From: a virus
DNA length: 64,000 nt
IMG/VR virus record: IMGVR_UViG_3300009103_000701
Coordinates: 1 to 64,000 of that record
Direction: 5' to 3' (one strand)
The translations under genes and the position numbers were made by a program. Shown here piece by piece: positions 55,914 through 63,733 of this stretch (position 1 is its first letter; every line of letters starts with the position of its first letter). Under the pieces are notes generated by a model. It was not told the origin of the DNA and made no database searches. It saw only the letters and a program-made list of their open reading frames with translations.

Positions 55914-56777
55914 TTAAGTTCCCCATTGGTTTCCGAAAATATCGACGTGCAATCTTGGACTATATCTCCATCCTTTTTGCATTGCGAGTTCGGTAACATT
56001 TTTTGCGTTTTGTTGATATTCTTCATAACAACCTCCCACGGCCATACAATAGACCGGAGCATCGATCCCTGCTTTTTTATAAATTCCCACAGCTTTTGAA
56101 ACTTCGTCAACATCGATGCTGTCACAAACGACAAATTTGAAATACAAATGACTATTGGGTACATCATAATATCCTTTAGCAACATCGGGTTTAATAGCAT
56201 CGTCCCAACTTTCACCCGAAACGGTAAGTTTGGGAGAGCACGAAAACGTAATATGAATTTTAGTTTGAGTGTTTGCCCACTCCAATAACCTTTCTCTGAT
56301 AGGTTGAGTAGTGTTTGTTTCAAATGTAACATTTTTTAAATCTTGCATTTTAGGGTGTTCAAATAAATCAACATAATGTCTTTGAAAACCTAAAAATGGT
56401 TCTCCTCCTGTTATAACAAGATGTACATCTTGTCCGTTATTGCAAGTCCACTTGCCTTCTGGCGTTAAAGATAACAACTTATCAACTAAATCATCAATAG
56501 TATAATCTGTTGTGAACTTACTAAATCTTGCGTCCCATGATGCATAACTATCACAACCTCTATGCACCAAAGGTAAATCTTTTAATTCTTTATACCTATC
56601 ATCCTCGGCGTCTACTTTTAAGTAGTCATCTGCAAGTTCGCCTCTCGGCATACCAAATCCACGACATTTAAAATTACATCCAAACAATCGTAAAAATATA
56701 CTAGGTACACCTACAAATCTTCCTTCGCCTTGTACACTATAAAAAGCCTCAGTAACCCTTAATTTGTCTGCATCCAT
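55914..56777 (-). CDS. queE: QueE-like 7-carboxy-7-deazaguanine synthase (radical SAM)
   Basis: The protein has 287 residues. FYSVQGEGRFVGVPSIFLRL is the standard QueE opening and HLVITGGEPFLGFQ the SAM-binding motif. QueE contracts the pterin ring of 6-carboxytetrahydropterin to 7-carboxy-7-deazaguanine. The cluster motif is not CxxxCxxC: C34 and C38 (GCNFKCRGFG) lack the third Cys, and the next is C75 (HRGCDSYASW). QueE proteins with altered spacing are known, and I recall this GFGMPRG form from phages. FolE lies seven bases upstream, which supports a shared pathway. Confidence 0.8.
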   Translation of the reverse strand: MDADKLRVTEAFYSVQGEGRFVGVPSIFLRLFGCNFKCRGFGMPRGELADDYLKVDAEDDRYKELKDLPLVHRGCDSYASWDARFSKFTTDYTIDDLVDKLLSLTPEGKWTCNNGQDVHLVITGGEPFLGFQRHYVDLFEHPKMQDLKNVTFETNTTQPIRERLLEWANTQTKIHITFSCSPKLTVSGESWDDAIKPDVAKGYYDVPNSHLYFKFVVCDSIDVDEVSKAVGIYKKAGIDAPVYCMAVGGCYEEYQQNAKNVTELAMQKGWRYSPRLHVDIFGNQWGT

Positions 56778-56784
56778 GATTCAC

Positions 56785-57462
56785 CTAAATGTTATGTCCT
56801 TTCATACTAAAGCAAATATCATAAAACTCTTTTTTAAGTGGTGCATGAGTATCAAAAGCGCCTAACATAATTGCAGTAGTCATATCATTGTCAGATTCTT
56901 TTACACCACGTTGTGTTAAACAATGGTGTTTTGCTTTAACTACTACTGCTACATTAGGTGTTTTAGCATATTTTCTTAATGCTTCAGAAATTTGTGTAGT
57001 CATTTCTTCTTGTATCTGTGGTCTTTCTGCAATATGGTGTACGATCCTATTAAATTTGCTTAAACCTATAACTTCGTCTTCAGGTAATACTCCTACCCAA
57101 CAATTTCCTACAATGTTTTGAAAATGATGAGCACAGGTTGATCTAACACTAATTGGACCACTAGTGTATAAACTTTTATATCCTGTATTTGGAAATGATG
57201 TTATTTTAGGTAATGGATTATATCTACCCGAATATATTTCATTAATATACATTTTTGCAACACGTTTTGCAGTTTCTTTTGTGTTGTGATCATTTTCAGT
57301 ATCAATTACTAATGCTTCTAAAACTTCTTCAAATGCTTCTTCTATTTCTGTTTCTAATTCTTGTAATTCACCTTTCTCCAAATACTTGGCGATATTGTCG
57401 TTTGCATAAAAACGTACCTTTTTGTCTATTAATCTTTGTTTGATCTTTTCAGATGTTCTCAT
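56785..57462 (-). CDS. folE: GTP cyclohydrolase I
   Basis: The protein has 225 residues. The zinc ligands C110, H113 and C181 fall in STCAHH and KHHCLTQRG, at the positions of the E. coli enzyme. GLSKFNRIVHHIAERPQIQEE is the catalytic core region with a pattern typical of the family, here stated by its ends only: GLSKF (133-137) to QEE (151-153). The enzyme turns GTP into dihydroneopterin triphosphate, the first step to preQ0 and to folate. Position beside queE points to the deazaguanine use. Confidence 0.9.
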   Translation of the reverse strand: MRTSEKIKQRLIDKKVRFYANDNIAKYLEKGELQELETEIEEAFEEVLEALVIDTENDHNTKETAKRVAKMYINEIYSGRYNPLPKITSFPNTGYKSLYTSGPISVRSTCAHHFQNIVGNCWVGVLPEDEVIGLSKFNRIVHHIAERPQIQEEMTTQISEALRKYAKTPNVAVVVKAKHHCLTQRGVKESDNDMTTAIMLGAFDTHAPLKKEFYDICFSMKGHNI

Positions 57463-57471
57463 ATTGTTACA

Positions 57472-58080
57472 TTAACAGATTTGTCCAATTTTGTCAATAA
57501 TTCTTTGATAGACAATCCGATTTCCTTCCTCCGTATAATGGTTAACTATTCCTCTATGTTTTATCCAAGTTTGGCAAAAATCTATTTTATTTTTTTCGGT
57601 AGCAAACTCGGTACTAATACTAAAATGATCCAAATGTAAAGACGTTATTGGTAATGATCTCGTTATTTCATTTCGTACTAATTCGTAAATATCTTTTTGG
57701 TAATCGTCGTCATAAAAATGCTTAAACCAATTTTGGGCAGTTTTAAGTCTAGAATTGAATATTGATGTTTTGTCCATAATGTCATTATAAATTAAATCAC
57801 AATTTTTATGTAATCCTTTTTTATGTACTGGGTGTTTAGATGTATGAATTCTACTAGGACTAGTATGTGAAACAATTACTAATCCATATGTTTGAATCCA
57901 AAAAGCATCTAAAGTAGCTTTTTGTCTTAATTGTCTTAATATTTTATATTCACCCACGCCTGCTTCTGCTAAATTATCAACTTGAAATTGTTTACCTAGT
58001 AATGTTGGCCACCCATCATATTTAGGTTTATGCCAAGGACAGGCAAAACTATTTCCTATTATTAAAATTTTTTTATCCAT
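57472..58080 (-). CDS. SGNH-like hydrolase 2
   Basis: The protein has 202 residues. IGNSFACPW carries a GNS variant of the GDS block (Ser11), LAEAGVGEYK resembles block II, and VNHYTEEGN near the C-terminus corresponds to the catalytic Asp/His block with Asn in place of Asp. The ending matches SGNH-like protein 1 at 36680. The protein begins inside the upstream gene's last 20 bases, and that upstream gene is also SGNH-like. Ester hydrolysis or acetyl transfer is inferred only. Confidence 0.5.
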   Translation of the reverse strand: MDKKILIIGNSFACPWHKPKYDGWPTLLGKQFQVDNLAEAGVGEYKILRQLRQKATLDAFWIQTYGLVIVSHTSPSRIHTSKHPVHKKGLHKNCDLIYNDIMDKTSIFNSRLKTAQNWFKHFYDDDYQKDIYELVRNEITRSLPITSLHLDHFSISTEFATEKNKIDFCQTWIKHRGIVNHYTEEGNRIVYQRIIDKIGQIC

Positions 58081-58877
58081 GGAATATAATTCTCCGCTAT
58101 TGCTTTATGGTATTCAGTGTCATAATGTTCTTCGTCATCTAAAAAATGTTTATTTGGATCTATATCATTGCTTTTCATATAATCTTCTATACTTTGTGAA
58201 GCAATTGTTGTAGCTTTTAAATCTCCATAATAATTAAAATCAACTGGATGTTTGGATCTTGATCTCATTACAGAGAGATATAATTTTGCATTATTATCTG
58301 CACAAATATTATCCATTGTATAAATGTCTTTATAAAAATTTCTATGTTCTATATGTGTGTTTAAATCATAAAATAATTTGCATTCCATAAACGTTTGCTT
58401 TCTTAAATCGGGTTTTACTAATCCTTGTTCAGGAGAAAATTCAAAACCTACAAATTTATCATAGTCATCTTTAATTGGTTTATTAAATAATTGTATAGAA
58501 TCTTCAACTATAATACCATCTGAATATATTTTCACTAATGGTTTTTCTTTTGCTAGTGTTGTAAAATGATCTACTTTTATAGTTTTTTCTAATAATGTTT
58601 TATTAAATGCAATTACAAATCTATTAAATGCCGCCAAAAGTATGTGTACTTCATCTATGTCATTATGTTTTTCAAACATACTTTTAAGCCAATCAGGATA
58701 TACCATATTGGCAGTACCCGCCACGCAATATACAATTACTTCTTTATCATTTAACGTAGCATACTGTTCAGCAAAACTATTATCATTATAAAGAGAATAA
58801 CTTCCTGGTCCTATTTTACCTGGGATTGTTTGATAACCAGCTAAATGGCTATCTCCCATAAACAATGTTTTAGACAT
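58062..58877 (-). CDS. SGNH-like hydrolase 3
   Basis: The protein has 271 residues. LFMGDSHLAGY at the N-terminus contains the GDSH block with Ser10. VYCVAGTANMVYPDWL resembles block II/III, and HYDTEYHKAIAENYI supplies an Asp-x-x-His pair at the C-terminus. A complete GDS...DxxH set makes this the best hydrolase candidate of the three. The remaining sequence is unfamiliar. It overlaps the HIT gene by eight bases and the second SGNH gene by 19, so all are translated from one message. Confidence 0.55.
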   Translation of the reverse strand: MSKTLFMGDSHLAGYQTIPGKIGPGSYSLYNDNSFAEQYATLNDKEVIVYCVAGTANMVYPDWLKSMFEKHNDIDEVHILLAAFNRFVIAFNKTLLEKTIKVDHFTTLAKEKPLVKIYSDGIIVEDSIQLFNKPIKDDYDKFVGFEFSPEQGLVKPDLRKQTFMECKLFYDLNTHIEHRNFYKDIYTMDNICADNNAKLYLSVMRSRSKHPVDFNYYGDLKATTIASQSIEDYMKSNDIDPNKHFLDDEEHYDTEYHKAIAENYIPWIKKF

Positions 58878-59256
58878 TTTTCTTTGTATAATCTCCTTTT
58901 CCGGGTATAACGTTTCTTATTCCTCCTATAGGATTTTTGGAGTCTCCTTTTTTACGAGGTATTAAATGTATGTGAGGATACATTATAGATTGTCCAGCAG
59001 GTTCTCCCACATTAATTCCAATATTATAACCATCAATAACTCCTTTAGCAACATTGTCATTAGCAATTTTTAATGCTAAATCGAAACATTTTATTATATT
59101 GTTTTGAGTTGCTTCTTTAGGCACAATTAAAGAATGACCTTCTGTTACTGGGTAACCGTCATTGTACCATACTATATCTTTAAATTCATGAACCACATCT
59201 TTCCAAGGTGCTCTATCTTCTGCTTGAGCTTTGTCTAATGTGTCTGGTTTAATCAT
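58870..59256 (-). CDS. HIT-family nucleotide hydrolase/transferase
   Basis: The ATG at 59256 is preferred because it overlaps the upstream stop as ATGA; the longer frame begins at 59286. The product has 128 residues. YPHIHLIPRKKGD at 93-105 is the histidine triad segment, with H95 as the likely catalytic residue and Tyr in place of the first His. WYNDGYPVTEGHSLIVPK is the nucleotide-binding part of the family. HIT proteins cleave or transfer nucleotide phosphates. In a phage it may recycle nucleotides or process an adenylylated intermediate. Confidence 0.75.
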   Translation of the reverse strand: MIKPDTLDKAQAEDRAPWKDVVHEFKDIVWYNDGYPVTEGHSLIVPKEATQNNIIKCFDLALKIANDNVAKGVIDGYNIGINVGEPAGQSIMYPHIHLIPRKKGDSKNPIGGIRNVIPGKGDYTKKNV

Positions 59257-59723
59257 TGCCACTCTTCCCAAGGAAATACAATCCATACTGGATTTTTTTC
59301 TTTATTAATTGTATATCCTTTAAAATGTAAACCTTGAAATTTGCTTGGTTCATTATGTATAACACTTGCAAATTTTAAATTATCAGGAGTACCAAAATTA
59401 TCTTTAATATAGTTTAATGTTTCTCCTGTATCATTAATATCGTCTATAATTAATATTTTTTTTTGAAAAGCATGAGCTTTTTCTAAAACTGCTAAACTAG
59501 GTTTACTTTTATGATCTCTAAGTCTAATATCTAATGCCTCGTGTGGTATTTCTAAAGCATGACTAAGATAAATGCCTGGTACACAACCACCTCTATTAAT
59601 TCCTAAAACAATATGAGGTTTCCAATTAATACCTGACATTTCAGACAAAATCATATTAAGACTATGTCTCATTTGTATCATAGTAAAATAACTTTTTTTA
59701 GTTTCTATAGTTTTAAACATCAT
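59253..59723 (-). CDS. Phosphoribosyltransferase (purine type)
   Basis: The probable start is ATG 59723, overlapping the upstream stop, rather than 59753. The product has 156 residues. LIIDDINDTGET at 91-102 is the PRPP-binding loop and VLGINRGGCVPG the early Gly-rich loop. LDIRLRDHKS is the flexible catalytic region. The layout fits the xanthine/guanine/hypoxanthine phosphoribosyltransferase group, which joins PRPP and a purine base. With HIT and FolE nearby, it suggests nucleotide salvage or supply of modified bases. The base preference cannot be read. Confidence 0.75.
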   Translation of the reverse strand: MMFKTIETKKSYFTMIQMRHSLNMILSEMSGINWKPHIVLGINRGGCVPGIYLSHALEIPHEALDIRLRDHKSKPSLAVLEKAHAFQKKILIIDDINDTGETLNYIKDNFGTPDNLKFASVIHNEPSKFQGLHFKGYTINKEKNPVWIVFPWEEWQ

Positions 59724-60228
59724 CTTCTTTTTGTCTCGCCGCCCAATCATCATATACTATTCTATAAACATTTTTGAATTTTTCATATGCAATTTTTAAT
59801 GAAGGATATATTACAGTCATTTCTTCTACTTGAGAAAGACTAGGCATAGATTTTTCAAAAGGTTTAGGTTCTGAAAAATCGTAATCAAAACTGTATTGTC
59901 CTGATACTGCATCTTTTTCAAATTCATCTTGTAAAGGGCCTCCTGGTCCATATAAACCTGGAGAATCTTGTTCTGAACCTGTAGATGCAGATCCTACTCC
60001 TCCAAAAGAATAATTTATAGCTGGGGAGTTAGACGAATCTATTCCTCCACCATTGTTATCAAAATTAACTGCTATAGTTCCTGTATCTCTAGGAACTCCG
60101 CTATCACTTGGCATCCAAGATGAACTAGGATAAACGGGCCATTCTCCATATGGTCCTTCTCCTTTAGACCATTGGGCTTTACCAGATAAGTCTGGTGTTT
60201 TAGTTTGTTTTTTTGTTTTCTTTGTCAT
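59713..60228 (-). CDS. Conserved phage protein, Ser/Gly/Pro-rich, 171 aa
   Basis: AAGGAG lies about eight bases before the ATG. The first ~110 residues are low-complexity and rich in Gly, Ser, Pro and Asp (WPVYPSSSWMPSDSG, GLYGPGGPLQDEFE), probably disordered. The C-terminal ~45 residues (PSLSQVEEMTVIYPSLKIAY followed by RIVYDDW) are a conserved helical segment, which I recall from cyanophage proteins. The mixture suggests a virion-associated or scaffold-linked protein. It lies between clpP and the phosphoribosyltransferase. Confidence 0.55.
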   Translation of the reverse strand: MTKKTKKQTKTPDLSGKAQWSKGEGPYGEWPVYPSSSWMPSDSGVPRDTGTIAVNFDNNGGGIDSSNSPAINYSFGGVGSASTGSEQDSPGLYGPGGPLQDEFEKDAVSGQYSFDYDFSEPKPFEKSMPSLSQVEEMTVIYPSLKIAYEKFKNVYRIVYDDWAARQKEDDV

Positions 60229-60240
60229 AAAGAATACTCC

Positions 60241-60801
60241 TTAATAAAGTTTTTCTATTTTGTCACAGATTGCTAGTTTTTTAGCCTCTTCGGCCGATAA
60301 CCAAACGTCCTGTGGCGGTAATAATACTTCTTTAATTTTTTTCTCAGACATTCCAATACATTTTTTGTAATGTTCTACCATTCTTTTAGTTGATAGCTCA
60401 AATTCTTTAACACGAGCATATAGTTCGTGTTCTTTGCCATCACTTCCCCAACTGTATTGATGAGATAAAATAGAAGTATTAGGTGTAAGTATCCTTTCTC
60501 CTTTCTTTCCTGCAATAAAAATTAAAAAACCGGAAGATGCAATTAATCCTAATCCTACAGTTTTAATTGGTATTGTACTAGCTTTAATTGTATCAATTAA
60601 TGCAAATGCGGCATGAACATCACCGCCAGGTGAATTAATTATTAAAGTTAATTTAGGTAGTCTATTTGTAGCAAGATTGCAATTCATTATCCATTGAATA
60701 CAAGCTCTACAAGAATCTGTATTAATTTCGTCCATTAACAAATAAAGACCATTTGCTAATAAATTATTCTTTTGATCTGGTGTTCCTTTATCTTTAGCCA
60801 T
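60241..60801 (-). CDS. clpP: ClpP-type serine protease subunit
   Basis: The protein has 186 residues. The full catalytic set is present: S89 in GLIASSGFL, H114 in ILSHQYSWG and D165 in PPQDVWLSAEEA. INSPGGDVHAAFALID is the typical oligomer and active-site strand region. It should form a tetradecameric peptidase, alone or with host subunits. No Clp ATPase is encoded here, so it would need the host ClpX/ClpA or act without unfolding. The length is near bacterial ClpP (~194 mature). It overlaps the glycosyltransferase gene by eight bases. Confidence 0.9.
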   Translation of the reverse strand: MAKDKGTPDQKNNLLANGLYLLMDEINTDSCRACIQWIMNCNLATNRLPKLTLIINSPGGDVHAAFALIDTIKASTIPIKTVGLGLIASSGFLIFIAGKKGERILTPNTSILSHQYSWGSDGKEHELYARVKEFELSTKRMVEHYKKCIGMSEKKIKEVLLPPQDVWLSAEEAKKLAICDKIEKLY

Positions 60802-61870
60802 ATTTTATTACCTCGTATAATTCTTTACCAGAGAAATATTGTTTTTTTAATGCTTCTCTTTGTTTCCATATTAATGGAATATATTTTGAATAATTTTCCA
60901 TATAGTCGTGTATTTTGTCTATTACTTCTTGTTTGTGTTTACGATAATGTTCCATATCAATTGTCCATTCGCTAGGGTAAGCAAATTCTTTAAGTGCCAT
61001 TTCTTTATAACTTAATCTATCTGGCACCATTGGTATAACATCTAATAGTGCACCTTCATACCAACTTATACCTAATGTTTCTTGTAAGTTAGCACTAAAG
61101 ATTAATTTAGATTCACCTAATAAATTATGATATTCTACTTTACTCAATGTTTTCTCCTGACACACTATAAATTCATATTCACTTCCAATTGAATCTTTAA
61201 GGTCTTGAAATATGTCTGGTTGTTTCTCAGGTGCAATTCTATGTGGAAATAAAATTTGTTTTTTCTTTGGCATATTTTTATATTGTTCAAGATTACGTTC
61301 CATGTATTCCATAGGCCATCCTACTCTTTTTATTTTCTTGTTTACTTGAGCATCCATTTTTTTACTAACTAATTTAATAAATGTATCACTAAACATATCT
61401 GTATGAAATTGTGTTGCAAAAAAATTATGATCAAAAGTTTCATACATACTTTCTTCTGCTTTTCTTACCCAAGGTTTATCTCCAATTAGTCTTCCTAAAA
61501 AGTCTTGTGGATCATAAGAACCGGCGTGCCACATACCTCCTATTTTAATTTTAATACCTAATAATTCTGCCATATATCTTAATTGTAAGACTGTAGGATT
61601 CCAAGCGTCAGTATATAAGAAATAATCTCCATCTTTAATTTTACCTTCGCAAAACATTTCTCCAATTTTAGCCAATTGATTACTCTTATAAACATTGGTT
61701 CCACCAAAGTTTAGAAAAGCACCAGGCGTAGTTTTTTGTGGAGTATCGCCACCACTTATAGTAACTACTTCATTATTAGTATGTCTTTTTAGTTGTTCTG
61801 GGAGATGTTTTTTCCACTCCTTTGTGTATCGAGTGTCAACAGCCTCCAAATCAACAATGTAAATTGTCAT
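60794..61870 (-). CDS. GT-B glycosyltransferase (EX7E motif)
   Basis: The protein has 358 residues. ILFPHRIAPEKQP (207-218) is the donor-phosphate Arg/Lys region, and E264 and E272 in QETLGISWYEGA form the EX7E motif of retaining GT4-like enzymes. The N-terminal half (YIVDLEAVDTRYTKEWK, then VVTISGG and FLNFGGTNVYKS) would bind the acceptor. In T4-like phages, GT-B enzymes glucosylate modified DNA bases, so this could decorate DNA. Equally it could decorate virion proteins. The QueD-like gene is next upstream, which mildly favours a DNA role. Confidence 0.7.
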   Translation of the reverse strand: MTIYIVDLEAVDTRYTKEWKKHLPEQLKRHTNNEVVTISGGDTPQKTTPGAFLNFGGTNVYKSNQLAKIGEMFCEGKIKDGDYFLYTDAWNPTVLQLRYMAELLGIKIKIGGMWHAGSYDPQDFLGRLIGDKPWVRKAEESMYETFDHNFFATQFHTDMFSDTFIKLVSKKMDAQVNKKIKRVGWPMEYMERNLEQYKNMPKKKQILFPHRIAPEKQPDIFQDLKDSIGSEYEFIVCQEKTLSKVEYHNLLGESKLIFSANLQETLGISWYEGALLDVIPMVPDRLSYKEMALKEFAYPSEWTIDMEHYRKHKQEVIDKIHDYMENYSKYIPLIWKQREALKKQYFSGKELYEVIKYG

Positions 61871-61872
61871 TC

Positions 61873-62247
61873 TTATTCCTTTTCATATACTGCGTGTGAT
61901 CCATTTTCACCATCTTCAGAAACATCTATTTCAATATTTCTACCAGGATATCTTTTTTTAATTTGTGCATATAAATCATCTGACATCATTTCACAACTTT
62001 TAAAGTCGTTTTGTAATGTACCTTGACTATATAAACTCAAAATCCATCTTTGGAATTGGATGAATTCGATATCTCTGTCATCGTGAAAAACTTCGATCGC
62101 CACTTTAAAATGAAATGTATGTCTATGTGGATGTCCCAAAAATGACACATCATATTCATCTCCAGTTGCTAATTTAGGGTCAGTTAGAGCCGCAGGATAC
62201 TTATGTATTCCTTCTTTTCTAAATGTTACCCAAATCATTTTTTTCAT
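61873..62247 (-). CDS. queD: 6-pyruvoyltetrahydropterin synthase/QueD-like protein
   Basis: The protein has 124 residues. H15 (EGIHKYP) together with H41 and H43 (HPHRHTFHFKV) gives the three-His zinc site of the PTPS/QueD fold, in which a GHPHRH loop leads into a beta strand. FHDDRDIEFIQFQRW follows, a phage-type feature that I recall from cyanophages. The catalytic Cys of authentic QueD is not clear here, so the reaction (dihydroneopterin triphosphate to 6-carboxytetrahydropterin) is inferred from FolE and QueE nearby. Length fits the family (~120). Confidence 0.6.
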   Translation of the reverse strand: MKKMIWVTFRKEGIHKYPAALTDPKLATGDEYDVSFLGHPHRHTFHFKVAIEVFHDDRDIEFIQFQRWILSLYSQGTLQNDFKSCEMMSDDLYAQIKKRYPGRNIEIDVSEDGENGSHAVYEKE

Positions 62248-62289
62248 TGCGTTCCTTTTCTTTTTTAAGAGTTGTCCATTATAACAGCT

Positions 62290-62814
62290 TTATTTTTCAT
62301 TGTCAATGTCCAAAACGGTATCGTCTTTATATTCTGACCATTCTGTATATTGCATATAACTTTTTAAAGTGTTGAGGTCTTTGGACCATACTCCTTTGTT
62401 TGTTAAACCCCACGTAGTATCATCTATTTTTAAAACTGCATTTTTATTCAGTTTTTCAATATTTGGAATTTTAGCACTTATCATTGGAATAAATTTTTCA
62501 AAGGCCATTAATCCCGATTCTATTACGTCATTGGAATAACTGATATCAAAATCTAATGTAACCCAATAATCTTTTTCTAATAATATTGTCATCATTACAT
62601 ACCAGTCTTTCCAATCTGTTTCATTGCTAGGATTAAAACTTTGACTTGTACCAAAGTAAATGTGTTTTATATCCTTTTTATTAGCTAATTCTTCTATTTC
62701 TTTTGCTGGTCTAACGCCAACTACAAATAAAGTACGTTGTCCAGTCATAGGTGTTGCTTCTATTTCTTCACCTGTAAAATATATTGATTCTTTTCTTTTA
62801 CTCGTGTCTAACAT
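62290..62814 (-). CDS. Conserved phage protein of unknown function, 174 aa
   Basis: The start at 62814 sits four bases after the dehydrogenase stop; the longer frame to 62934 would run into that gene. Recognisable segments are LFVVGVRPAKEIEELA, HIYFGTSQSFNP, DYWVTLDFDISY and SAKIPNIEKLNKNAVLKID. The alternation of strands suggests an alpha/beta barrel or Rossmann-like fold with no Cys cluster. I recall similar proteins between a dehydrogenase and a PTPS-like gene in cyanophages. The constant neighbourhood, if confirmed, would suggest a pathway partner of the QueD-like protein. Confidence 0.55.
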   Translation of the reverse strand: MLDTSKRKESIYFTGEEIEATPMTGQRTLFVVGVRPAKEIEELANKKDIKHIYFGTSQSFNPSNETDWKDWYVMMTILLEKDYWVTLDFDISYSNDVIESGLMAFEKFIPMISAKIPNIEKLNKNAVLKIDDTTWGLTNKGVWSKDLNTLKSYMQYTEWSEYKDDTVLDIDNEK

Positions 62815-62818
62815 TTTT

Positions 62819-63733
62819 TTACCACTTAATATATCCTCTAGTATATCCTTTTGGTCTATTAAGACCTTCGTTAAATGCATCTTTCCATTCAGTATTTCTA
62901 TCATAACCTTTTGTCCAAAAAGAAGATACATCAATTTTACCTGAATGTACTAATTCTACTGCTTTACGCATACACTCTATAAATCCACTATCTCTTGGAC
63001 TAGGAAATTTTAAAGTCATTGAATTCCATAACATTGTAGAAAATGTTGTTGTAACTTTATTTGGTTTTTCAGCACCCATTATTAGTAATGCTTCTGGATT
63101 AAATATTTCTTTTTCAAATGATTCATTTCTATTATTAAGATCAATTACTACATCATATTTTCCGTCAATTGTATCTGTAAGTTTGTTACCCCATAATTCT
63201 TTATTACTATGACCATATACAGTAATATTAAAATGAATATTTTTTTCTAGCATAAGAGTTAAAAGATAATGATATACAACCTGTGCTAAAAATCCACTTC
63301 CCATAATTAATAAGTTTGCTCCTTGTTTTCTGCCTCTTCTTTCAATTGGCATCTTACTAGAATTGATTATGTTTATACCACAAGCAACAGGTTCTATAAT
63401 ATATTTAGGATCACATTCAGGCACTTTAACATAAGTTCCTATGTCACAATTATAAAAGTCTGCGTATGCAGGTTCACCTCTAGTTGCTACAAAGTCTCCT
63501 ATATCTACATCATATACATTTTTTCCTTTTTCTGTTACTTGTCCTAATCCTTCATGACCTTGCATAGTTAAAGGTAATGGTCCAAAGTTTCCTTGCATCA
63601 TATCAATATCGCTTCTACATACTCCTGTATATTTTGCTTTAACTCTAATTTGTTCACTAGATATATCAGGAATATCTATAGTTCCTTCGTTAAATGAACC
63701 TTTACCTTCAGTGTATAATAGTTTCGTCATCAT
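62819..63733 (-). CDS. Zinc-type medium-chain alcohol/polyol dehydrogenase
   Basis: The protein has 304 residues. TGVCRSDID with C39, and MQGHEGLG with H60 and E61, are the catalytic zinc ligands of the MDR family; EPVACGINII (C117) is the conserved helix, and LLIMGSGFLAQV the NAD(P) loop near 141-152. The four-Cys structural zinc loop between residues 90 and 110 is absent, and it is shorter than usual (340-380). It would oxidise an alcohol or sugar-type substrate. Its N-terminus overlaps the upstream gene by 26 bases. Confidence 0.75.
   Translation of the reverse strand: MMTKLLYTEGKGSFNEGTIDIPDISSEQIRVKAKYTGVCRSDIDMMQGNFGPLPLTMQGHEGLGQVTEKGKNVYDVDIGDFVATRGEPAYADFYNCDIGTYVKVPECDPKYIIEPVACGINIINSSKMPIERRGRKQGANLLIMGSGFLAQVVYHYLLTLMLEKNIHFNITVYGHSNKELWGNKLTDTIDGKYDVVIDLNNRNESFEKEIFNPEALLIMGAEKPNKVTTTFSTMLWNSMTLKFPSPRDSGFIECMRKAVELVHSGKIDVSSFWTKGYDRNTEWKDAFNEGLNRPKGYTRGYIKW

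Noticed and set aside
55895-56332. 145-codon - strand frame overlapping queE in another frame
   Set aside because: The queE frame carries recognisable motifs and regular coupling; this one does not.
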